23,342 nt of DNA from Rhizophlyctis rosea (Eukaryota; Chytridiomycota; Chytridiomycetes; Rhizophlyctidales; Rhizophlyctidaceae): positions 57,285 to 80,626 of the forward strand of contig JADGJC010000178.1 of the NCBI GenBank assembly GCA_027596075.1, given 5' to 3'. The translations under genes and the position numbers were made by a program. Below are positions 11,300-20,013 of the stretch, in pieces (the stretch's first letter is position 1; each line of letters begins with the position of its first letter). A model generated the notes under the pieces. That model did no database searches. It worked only from the letters and a program-made list of their open reading frames with translations, and was not told where the DNA came from.

Positions 11300-11687
11300 A
11301 TGAACGCCAACACCCACTAAAGTGATTGGTACACACCTGTACGTCGTCCGTTGATCTATGGCGAAGGCGAAATGATACATATCAACTAACCGAGACCTAC
11401 TCACAACCCACACCCGTTTCCATCAGGCTACGCCTGAGCAAATCCAATTGCTCGCAGATCGCCGCACAGTCGCTGCTGCCGCGCGCGCGACTCATGTCCC
11501 CAAACTGAAATTGGTTTGGCCCGACACTCAGACGACCGTCATCCGCGCATTGAGGCGCAACAACACGGAGATGTCCTATCCAGCCTTGGCGAAGCTTTAT
11601 TTGGAGGAATATTGGGTTCAAGGGACGGATTTCAGGCCGACGTATGAGCAGGTGTTGAAGAAGGTCAAGAATGAGGCTATGAAGTAA
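11300..11687 (+). CDS. Cluster gene B: small Myb/SANT-like protein, exon 1 carries an in-frame stop
   Basis: Exon 2 (11427-11687, 261 nt) is exactly as long as that of gene D and aligns with it throughout. It has an N-terminal helix (TPEQIQLLADRR), then the domain start LVWPDT, the second helix (ALAKLYLEE), GTDFRPT, a Q and a basic end. The 88-nt intron (11339-11426) has a GTACGT donor, a CTAAC branch motif about 30 nt before the end, and a CAG acceptor. By analogy with C and D, exon 1 is 11300-11338, ending with codons for WYTP before the donor. However, the codon at 11318-11320 is TAA, in frame with the ATG at 11300. Either the gene is broken, the base is a sequence error (CAA to TAA is one C-to-T change), or the true start lies elsewhere. 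The domain itself is intact. Confidence 0.55.
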
Positions 11688-12064
11688 CGGTCGGGCGATG
11701 ATTGGGAGATTTGTGGAAGGGGTTTGTAGTGTAGTTTTTGCGTGTGTAGCAAATGTGTGTGGAGTATTTTTTTTCAATGTATTTACATGTGCTACTGAGC
11801 AAGTGACGAAGTTGACGATAGTGTATTGTCAATGATGCTTATGATTAATCCAACAAACATAATGCTGATTGCACCACGAGCATATCGCTCACAACGCTCC
11901 AAAGTAGAATATGCACTCAGGATTACGTTCAGCGCAACCGCTACTGCCATGTGCGATGGTATCTTAGTATACACAATCTTAATTCTGAAGCAAGCAAACC
12001 GCCGAATACTCTCTCAAAAATACTAGAGCTAATCTGCAAAAGCGCCAAAGCAACTCCCCACCCC

Positions 12065-12419
12065 TCAACCCTTCCTACTCTCATTCGCAATCTTCATCAT
12101 GACTTGTTCTTCCGTAGGTTGGAAGTTGGTACCGGTAAGGTGCAGTTCGTCAAGGTATTTCTTTGCCAATTGCCTCTGAGACATGTCGGGGTTTTCGTGT
12201 TTCAAGGCGAAGAGGAGGGCGGTGTCTTCTTGGGGCCAGTGAACCCTCGCTTTTGGAGGTGCGTGGATCGTGGCAACTTGTTGGCGACGGGCGGCGAGGA
12301 GGGCTTGTTCGTCGGTGGTGAGCTGGTGGGAGGTGGGTGTCAGATGCATGGTGCCGCGAATTTGCAGAATATAAAATGGGCATTCCACTCACAGGACCAG
12401 CCCAGTGTAAGGTTGACAT
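12065..12419 (-). CDS. Cluster gene C: small Myb/SANT-like protein, two exons
   Basis: Exon 1 (12419-12393) encodes MSTLHWAGP and is followed by a GTGAGT donor. The intron is 70 nt (12392-12323), with a CAG acceptor. Exon 2 (12322-12065) reads on in phase 0 to a stop, giving about 94 aa. Residues follow the family order: helix LTTDEQALLAARRQQ, linker, domain start VHWPQED, LLFALKHENPD, LAKKYLDEL, GTNFQPT, EQV and a basic tail ESRKG. A longer unspliced frame starting within the intron would lose the shared exon 1, so the spliced model is preferred. The gene is convergent with B (378 bp between stops) and divergent from D. A small nuclear DNA-binding protein is an inference from the tri-helical pattern. 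No catalytic residues are seen. Confidence 0.72.
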
Positions 12420-12728
12420 TGTAGTTGGAGTTGGAACGTTGTATGTGGGATTCTATGAGGTTCAAACGCAGATGTTTGAACCCAATCAATGTAAGCCAAT
12501 CCCATTGGAAACTAATTCGACCCTCGCGGACGGAATGTAAAGGAATAACCATAAGTGGGGACTGGCGCCATTCGACTTACCAAAGGTAACACTACTAGGG
12601 AAGCGAGGTTCGTTATGAGCTTTATGAAAGCTGTGCCAGGAGTTGCGAGCAATATTTGAGAGGGCCGAAGGGCGATGTGATGGCGATTTAACTTTTCAGT
12701 TGCCAATATGCGATTGAATGGCCCAACG

Positions 12729-12739
12729 GCTTTTATAGG
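12729..12739 (-). promoter_or_regulatory. TATA box candidate for cluster gene C
   Basis: Read on the minus strand the sequence is CTATAAAAG, a classic TATA-box form. It lies about 315 nt before the gene C start codon, comparable with the spacing at genes A and B. Confidence 0.35.
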
Positions 12740-13641
12740 CAATGCGGGGCTGGATACCGATACTAATGGAACTCCAGACGACTTGGACAGCACTTGTGAC
12801 TGTGCCTTCTTATTCCAACAGGACCAACACTGGGCGAACTGCAAAGAACTTCAACGCGTTCACATGATGTATACAATGACGCGACATAACATAATGATGT
12901 CTTTGAGAACGCAAAACAACATGTTTCACCACGTTTGCGAGCGCGGCGGGATGGGAAACAGTTCCAAACGGTGGCACTATGTGTTATCATGTGAAACCAG
13001 AAGTGAAAACAATTACCATCAATGATAAAGCAACAGCGACTTCGACTTTCGGAGTCTGTGTTCCAGTCAAGAACTTTATCACGATCGTCAATGCGCCCAT
13101 GCCCGGATTCAGGATTATGAGTCTGACGTGTCGCGCTTGAAACCAAACCGGCCTTCTCGTGACAAGCATAAGGTTTCAAGCGCATAGTGAGGCGAAGCTC
13201 GGTGTGCAGCCTAACTTGTCTATGTGAGGCTTGATTGTGGGAGAAGCTGCGCCGAGCGAGAGACACTTCACATATCTCACAAATAGTGTCTTTGGTGTTA
13301 AGAGGCGCGTCGCTTACGTCGCTGACTTGGCCTTACATAAAGGAGGTAGTGTCAGGTGTCGGTCTGCGGGCGGTTGATTCATAACATCCTCGACGTGAAT
13401 CCTTGGACACTATCCGGTTCCGAGACTTTCGTGGTAATTACAACCAATCTTTAAAGCGGTCAGTAAAGTCGTGAAGTCGAATTGCTTGGTTAAATCACCG
13501 GTAAGTCAAAAGCCAAGGTCGTCTTAACGATGAACTATCGGTGCTTATTCTCCCTCTGCTTTTCGCCTGGTCGGTTTACCACGACAGACTACCCTCAAAG
13601 TCACGCTCCCTCCATCACATACAGAGAGCGACCTCTTAACC

Positions 13642-13994
13642 ATGACTACCGCATCAGATCGCTGGAACGGCCCGGTAAGTCATCCTCTCGCCCTTCATTA
13701 TAACTATACCGATTATGAATTCCCGATGAGTAGCTCACGCAAGAAGACGTCGCCTTCCTCGCCGAACGTCGTCAGCAAGCCGAAGCAGCTCGCGAGATCC
13801 CATCAAACAAGAAAGTCACCTGGTCTACCGTAGAGACCGCCGCCCTTCGCGCCTTGAAGAGGGAGAATCCGGATCTGACCGGGCCTCAGCTCGCGAAGAA
13901 GTACCTTGCGGAGCTCTGGGTTGCTGGCACGGATTTTGTGCCGAGTGAGAAGCAGGTTGTGACGAAGATCAAGCATGAGTCTGTGAAGGGGTGA
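13642..13994 (+). CDS. Cluster gene D: small Myb/SANT-like protein, two exons
   Basis: Exon 1 (13642-13674) encodes MTTASDRWNGP and ends at a perfect GTAAGT donor. The intron is 59 nt (13675-13733) with a TAG acceptor. Exon 2 (13734-13994) continues in phase 0, giving 97 aa. It is the cleanest member. It has helix LTQEDVAFLAERRQQAEAAR, a Lys-rich linker, domain start VTWSTVE, LRALKRENPD, LAKKYLAEL, GTDFVPSEKQ and VVTKIKHES with a basic end. The tryptophan, the hydrophobic spacing and the Gln in the last helix resemble Myb/SANT-like DNA-binding domains. That is a pattern judgement, not a database match. Codons change from C-ending (GAC GTC GCC TTC CTC) in the first half to G-ending in the second. 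A weak ACATAAAG lies about 305 nt upstream. Confidence 0.75.
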
Positions 13995-14407
13995 GGTGCT
14001 TTTGGGTCTCAGCGGGCTGATTCTAGGCATAAGTAGCCCTTTGCCAATGTATATGCACTTGTTGCTTAGCTTTGTTTGCGTAAATTGCAAAACTTCTTGT
14101 TTGCTGCATATATTTGCTTTGTCAAAACCTTCCTGTGATTGCTGAGATTCGTGCACGCTTCACCGGGACACCAATGAATGTGTCCAGCTGCTGTCAACGT
14201 TGGCCAATTGCCACTCACAAGCGAATGGGTAACAAGCGGACTGGATGGTTTCGCCTTGGAAGCTGGGGTCCACTGGAGCGTGCCGTGTCACCTGCTTTCA
14301 ATAGGTAACGTAAATGGTTGATGGTGTAGCCTTCAAACATTCATCCGGCTTTCGCTCATCGAGGCGGAAGTAAAAGGAAACAACGGAAGTAGGAGTCGGG
14401 TTGCCAG

Positions 14408-14480
14408 CGAGCCAGGCAGGGATCGAACCTGCGATCTTCCGCTCCGGAGGCGGACGTATTATCCGCTTTACCACTGGCCC
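14408..14480 (-). tRNA. tRNA-Arg (anticodon CCG)
   Basis: Read on the minus strand this is a complete 73-nt cloverleaf without an intron. The acceptor is GGGCCAG with CTGGCTC (one G-U) plus discriminator G. The D-arm is GTA/TAC, and the anticodon stem TCCGC/GCGGA encloses loop CTCCGGA. The variable loop has five bases, and the T-stem GCAGG/CCTGC encloses TTCGATC. The anticodon CCG reads CGG arginine codons. The B box GGTTCGATCC is canonical. TTTT, a likely Pol III terminator, occurs on this strand about 33 nt downstream (14375-14372). Confidence 0.93.
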
Positions 14481-14499
14481 AGTGAAATATTACTTATAT

Positions 14500-15342
14500 A
14501 GTAAATAATCCAAACATATACTCTGCCATCAAATTACCAATGTACCTAGTCGGGAGTATTTGGTGAAAATCCTTTGCAAAGTTACCGAAGCAAAGTTACC
14601 CTCCAATTGGCGCTGTCCCTGTCTATCGGTTTGCAAGCCAGGTTGGCAGCTCGCCGACATGGGAATGAATGATAGACGAAGCTGTTCGATGCTGTGGCGA
14701 ACTTCCCATAACCACTGAAGGATGGGTTTTTGGGCTGGGGTTTTTGGTCTGGGGCAAAATTCACATTCGCAATCTGTTTTCAGAAAAGTGAACTCAGCTC
14801 GAACTTCCAAGTCGCAGTGAATGCAAAGAAGTTAAGTTTTGCAATTCACATCTGCCTTACCATTATTCACGATCCTCGTCGCGATATCCATCGCAGTCCG
14901 GGCATCATGATTGAAGAAGCACGAAAAGATTTCATGGGATAGGTAGATGAATGCATTGCAAGTCTAACAGTGGACATGGACAAGTGAGGGGGTTGGTTGC
15001 CCTGCTGGACATCCGACCCGCCGGAAAGGTAAACACAAGGCCCACAGGCATGGCAAGCCTGCCGCTGAGGCCGCCCGATTCCTCCCAGTCTTGACCACCA
15101 TACCTCGATAGCAACTTTGACCTTGATTTCACTATATTCCTCTTCAACATTTACCAAACATCTCACGCCATAGGTTCTTTCATGTAGGTATTACCCATCT
15201 TAGAAGTACAAGATAGTCAGCCATCTGTTCGCATTACTTTCTGCGCGCTGACAAGCACACAGACGCACGTCAGGTACTCCAGGACCACCAAAATGTCCAG
15301 CTTCCAACCTGACACTAACCAAAGACACGCAGCCACGTCAAA
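14500..15342. other. Intergenic stretch between the tRNA and the TIR-like/TPR gene
   Basis: About 840 bases without a supported gene. Short open frames on both strands overlap one another and show no codon bias or domain. It probably holds the promoters of the tRNA (minus) and of the TPR gene (plus). No clear TATA box is seen before the TPR gene start. Confidence 0.5.
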
Positions 15343-17102
15343 ATGAGCGAGCATACTTCCACACCCACCACCAGACTCCACACGAAAGCCGGTTCGATCT
15401 CGCTGCTCGGCGTCCGTCTCTCCTACTTTGAAACTTTCATCCAGCAATGCGGCGGACGCGAAAAGCTACGTGATATGACCACGAAAGACGTCTGTACCTC
15501 CTTTATCATACCTGGAACTCCATCCCAAATGTCCCGCTGCGAACACCTTTCCTCCTTCCCCGATACCTCCGCCTTCGTTGCCCCTGCCGGTTGGTTCATC
15601 AGCCATTGCTGGGAATACCTTTTCCTCGACGTTGTCGACGCTGTAACGCACTTCTTCACCGAGAAGGGAAGCCCGGATGTGATTGTGTGGCTCGATCTGT
15701 TCTCCTTGGACCAAAATATGCGGGACGTCGTCGCGGCAGAATGGTTACAGGATACCTTCATGACCGCAATCTCTGCCATGGGCAACGTTCTTATGATACT
15801 CGCCCCATGGGACAAGCCATTGACCCTCACCCGGGCTTGGTGTGTATTCGAAATGTACGCATGTCAGAAGACGGAATCTACCTTCCATATTGTTCTTCCA
15901 CCCAACCAGATACCCGCTTTCCAAAATTCGATCAAGGACAACTATCACGTGTTTTACAATACCATCTCCGCGTTGGATTCAGAGAAGAGTCAAGCGACCA
16001 AAGGAGCTGACTTGATGGTTATTCATGAAGTCATCAAGACAGGAGTGGGGTTCAGGGCTCTGGACAGCATACTCATTTCCCTTCTGTCAGATTGGATGGT
16101 GCGGACGCTGGAATCTAACCTGCAAAAGCTGTCGGACGCGGGGGACGAAGTGGAGTGCGCACGCTGGCAGATGGCTCCGGCTTTGCTGTATAGAGATCGG
16201 GGAAAGTTGGAGCTAGCCGAGCAGTTACTCTTGGATTGTTCGGAAAAGTTAAAGTCGGTCTTGGGGGAGGATGATACAGAAACAATGGCATCCTTCCACA
16301 ACCTGGCAGCTATATTCTCGGAACAGGAGAGGCATCAAGACGCGGAGCGGCTGGGGGTGGAAAATTTGGAAAGGCGCCGGCGGGTGCTTGGAAAGGATCA
16401 CCCTCAAACAATCGTTGCAGCTTACAACTTAGGCATAACATACGGTGATCTACAAAAATATGAGGAAGCGGAGGTGTTGTTGGTGGATTGTGTGAAGAGG
16501 ATCAAGGCAATATTGGGGGAGGATCATCCAGATACATTGCGTCGTCTTGCCGGATTAGCGTTTGTATGGTGAACAGGAGAAGCACAAGGAGGCTGAGACA
16601 TTACTGAAAGATTGTTTGGAGCGGATGAAACGAGTGCTGGGGGAGAATCATCCACATACTCTTAGGGTGTTACATAACTTAGCGGCTATATGCTGGGAGC
16701 AGGATAAGCTCGAAGAGGCTGAATTGTTATATGCGGAATGCTTACCAGCCAGGAGGGCGGTGCTTGGAGAATTCCATCCCCAAACGGCCACTACTCGTGA
16801 GGATCTCACGAAGGTGCGAGAGGAGCTGGCGACTGTGCAAGCGAAACAGCAAGGACCTCAGCCTCCTCAGGTACTGTTTCACGAAGTTGTGACCACTTTT
16901 TCAATACCAAAAGCCTTATCAAGTGCTCCATCTAGGGTACGAATTTATCAACTCCACTCAACCCGGATACACCAAATTTCCTGCGTCCCCCCACGATTCC
17001 AACCACGTACCGAAAGCGAAGACACCTGGAAAATTCCTGTGGGGAAGGGGCGAAAAGTGGTTCGGTAACTTGATGGGCGGGAATCGCAAATGGTTTCGGT
17101 GA
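15343..17102 (+). CDS. TIR-like N-terminal domain plus TPR repeats, with a one-base frame break
   Basis: The first frame (15343-16557) begins in good context (CAAAATG). Residues about 80-200 carry GWFISHCW, VIVWLDLF, SLDQ, then LTRAWCVFE. This order (SH.W, W.D.F, R.WC..E) resembles a TIR-like fold and is known with TPRs in several protist and chytrid proteins; the TIR assignment is moderate. From residue about 274 there are five kinesin-light-chain-type TPRs of about 42 aa, each with a LGEDHP-type turn. The frame ends at a TGA at 16570-16572, but the fourth repeat continues at once in the next frame (YGEQEKHKEAE). Removing one T from TTT at 16561-16563 would restore the repeat register. After the fifth TPR, a 43-nt intron (16871-16913) would join to a Trp-rich tail ending KWFGNLMGGNRKWFR (stop 17100-17102). 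A scaffold or immune-type signalling role is possible. Whether the break is real or a read error is open. Confidence 0.75.
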
Positions 17103-17756
17103 CGTCGGGGCGAACATATGGAGAGCTGCGTCAACGATGTGGTAGTATTGTAGGAGAATAGATGTACATGGTGTTAGTTAAGCTTAAGGTTCTGCAAGAA
17201 TATTGTAGATTCATCAAGCTTCCGATTGGCGCGCGCGCGTGCTTCAGAACGCGGCGCTGACCAAGGATCTTGACTACTGCACGGCATGTCTTGCTTGGGA
17301 TGTAACCGTACGGAACATCGAAAGAACAAAAGAAGCCGGCTTCATGACGTAGCAGCTTACGGCAATGAAGTGTCTTGCACCAGGACTCAGGCTTTGCCCG
17401 ATGCACTTCCGACGGCGATTCTGCCCCTGGTGAGCTGAAACATTTGTGCACAGAGAACGCCAGAGCAAAAAATGACAGAGGCCCTTTGATCCCCCCTACT
17501 ACTGGAGTGAAGCACGTGGACTTCGAACCATTTGGTATCGTCCGCACAGAGCTGTTACATTCATATGTCATTATCTCAACATGACCTTCACGTTTCTTGC
17601 ACGGTTCTGCATTGCATCGATCCCGCTCATCTGCAAGCGTAGGAAGCGGAGCCGGCAGTCTGATTTGATCTACTTGAGCTATGGATCATTTTGCTAGAGG
17701 GTCTTGGAGGATAGCTGTGCTCGGTAGGGCTGACAGTTCAACCTCAGTCGGTTCGG
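17103..17756. other. Intergenic stretch after the TPR gene
   Basis: About 650 bases. A 146-codon frame runs on the minus strand (17131-17571) but has no recognisable domain or codon bias, so I do not call it. A short GC alternation occurs near 17230. The 3' end of this stretch is the presumed promoter of the next gene. Confidence 0.45.
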
Positions 17757-18413
17757 ATGGGGCAAATTCAATCTTGCCCCATCCCAAGGCCTCTCATAAC
17801 CAATGACCCCCCACTGGCGAAATCCAATTCAAATTCTAAAGAACCCTGTACAACAACACCACAAGAAGCAAAGCAGAATTTCCCCATTGCATCAAAAGGC
17901 TTGCGCCAATTCATGCAAATGCATGTCCCGGTACGAACCTCCCTTTTTGACAATGTCCCTGACTCGGACACAAAATTTGCATAGCTTTTGCTTCCTAAAT
18001 TGTCTCCGGATGAGCTTGCAAGTTGCGAAACGTCTTGCAATAACATGCCTGTGCAAGCAAACAGGCGTCGATATGGTAGTATCGATCCTCGTCCACAACC
18101 GGAAAATGTTCCTCCTTTTTTGTTCTTCAAATGGAAAAGAACGCACTTATCGGTTCGATGTGTCTACAAGGGCTCTCGTACGAAGACAAATGAAATCAAA
18201 TTAACCCCACTATAGGGAATTTGTTCATCGTGGTTCGGCTCACATGCAAGTAGACTTACAGTATTTCTTGGGGTTGAGCCATTCACTTTTTCGGCTTGCC
18301 CATTCGCAGTGGGTATGATGAAGGACTTGATGGGGACTGAACAGCTGTTTCCGAAAGACCTTTTCGATAAGCTCCGAGCACCGGAAGACCTAGTGGACAG
18401 GTTGTCTGAGTAA
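17757..18413 (+). CDS. Small three-exon protein with N-terminal myristoylation/palmitoylation-like start
   Basis: I do not recognise the family. The exons are 17757-17930, 17985-18177 and 18262-18413, with introns of 54 and 84 nt. Both introns start GTACGA and end TAG or CAG, and phases match (0 and 1), giving 172 aa. The first intron has a CTGAC branch-like motif. The protein begins MGQIQSCPIP. Gly2 with Ser6 fits the N-myristoylation pattern, and Cys7 could be palmitoylated, so membrane anchoring is likely if the start is right. The N-terminal third is Pro/Ser/Lys-rich and probably disordered. The C-terminus is charged and helical (LFPKDLFDKLRAPEDL). Confidence rests on the repeated donor form, the phases and the ordinary C-terminal composition. 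The single exons are short enough that chance is not excluded. Confidence 0.45.
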
Positions 18414-18823
18414 TATTGTATGTCTGTTCCTTCTTTGTTTGTCTGTTTTGCATTTCTTACATGAAAGCTGGGATGCCCCGTCAAGAATCTATTTTGTTTA
18501 TGGTTTTCGTTTTGCTTCGCACGCACGTGGGTTGGGCAGCAACGGATGCGACGAACAAAAAAAAGTTTCGATTGCTATATTTTATCATGTCAGTGGTTGT
18601 AAAATTAACTGCAATCATCAACCGTCATCATCCACCTCGACCCAATCTGAAAAACATCTCACAAAGCTCACAAAGCTTTGACTATCACCAACAAGGCTTT
18701 GAGCAAATCATGTCCAATCCAAAATTTTCAGGGGCGGGAAAAAAAACCACCGCAAACTCAAAAGCAAAACGCCCGCGTAAGCTATTTTGAAAACATCGCA
18801 AGGTGGGTAACTGTCCTGCGACA

Positions 18824-19330
18824 ATGCGTTGGCAACCCAAGTGGCCCACATCGGATGGCCTTGATCAATTGCGCCATATCCTGGTCTTTCATCCTACCCT
18901 TCCCTCTTTCTCCTACATTCGGAGAAGAGATCGTACCCATCCATCTGACGTGCTAAATGATGGACAGGGGGGAACCAAATCAAGTTTCCCGAGTACAGAC
19001 CTCGTTCTTTCATCGTATTCATACTCTTCTAACGGGGGCAACTCTGGCTTTCCAGTCCTCCTCCCCAAAGATGTCACCATGCTCATTTTTTTTTTTGTCG
19101 ACAGCCATCGCTCAGGCGGTGTGGGATATTGAGGCTGAAATATCTCCCGCCAAACGACCGGTCAAAACAAATCTCGATAGCACCGGCCCAGGCTTGGAAG
19201 AGGCCTTCTCTTGGAGAAGGCGCCTGCAAAGGTAATATGTTTGTCCCTCCTTTCTTTTTCTGTGGCGGTTGCATACACGGGTGTAACGACTCTTGAATAT
19301 TAATCATCACTCAGTGGGATGGATTTTTAG
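18824..19330 (+). CDS. Small candidate protein, possible remote relative of the 9-14 kb family
   Basis: The model is exons 18824-18992, 19105-19231 and 19315-19330, about 103 aa. The first intron (112 nt) has a GTACAG donor and a strong acceptor: a run of T, then GTCGACAG. The last intron (83 nt) is GTAATA to CTCAG; without it the frame would stop at 19235. The protein starts MRWQPKWPTSDGLDQLRHIL, then has an insertion-like Ser/Gly/Asp stretch, then TIAQAVWDIEAEI and a basic region. The order W-P, then LRHIL, then HP, an insert, and TIA resembles cluster gene A, but similarity is weak. Upstream in the same frame is a basic stretch beginning MSNPKFSGAGKK (18710) with KAKRPRK, cut by TGA at 18788-18790. 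It could be the original N-terminus of a broken gene. Confidence 0.35.
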
Positions 19331-20013
19331 GATATGTTTTATAGCTCGGGGGGTATGCGTGTCATCATGCAAAAAAAAAAAAAAAGGCTTACGACCACCT
19401 GTATCGATCAAATGATAGTTGGTTTGAAGAACTTGGCATCTGCGTGCCCTCGGCGACCCATCTGATTTACCGCACAAATGTTGACTTCCACCAGAAATGC
19501 ATATGGCATTCATGTCCAAACCTCAGTATTCAGGAAAAACGAACCGATCACAACGTTGCACGGACAAACCCACTCAAAAACACCTTTCGAAACATTACAA
19601 GCGTAGGTAAACTACCATTCACTATATATGAAGAACAAAATCCAAACGTAAAAACAAGAAGCCCTGCTCCTACAAACACGAAGAAGAACAAATTACTACT
19701 ACTACCTACAACCAATATAGAATTCGCGACACAACACACCATCTCCCATCCCCGTCCGGTCCATACACAATACACCACCATCTCATACACAATACACCGT
19801 CAAATCTGAACTATGAAGAATAAAAACTATATACAAACGTTTCAAAGCTGGCTACACTCGGGCTAAATCCCATGATTCACTCCCATCGTTATTCCCCCGC
19901 CTGACCAAAATATGCAAAAATACCACCGCCCATCATCCCCGCACCGTATCTCCCATCATTCCCCTACGCTACCTACCATCGCGCCCCCCCCGTCTTTCCC
20001 TTTCCACCAGACA
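19331..20013. other. Intergenic stretch before the PX gene 3' end
   Basis: About 680 bases without a supported gene. It contains a run of 15 A (19371-19385), an AT-rich part (19610-19830) and then C-rich DNA approaching the PX gene end. Open frames here are short and low in complexity. Confidence 0.5.

Noticed and set aside
12065..12388. Unspliced 107-codon version of cluster gene C
   Set aside because: It starts inside the intron; the spliced start matches gene D in exon 1 and phase.
14360..14520. Integration site or mobile element next to the tRNA
   Set aside because: No duplicated tRNA end, terminal repeat or integrase seen nearby.
17131..17571. 146-codon minus-strand frame after the TPR gene
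   Set aside because: Composition and codon use look random and no neighbour or splice site supports it.
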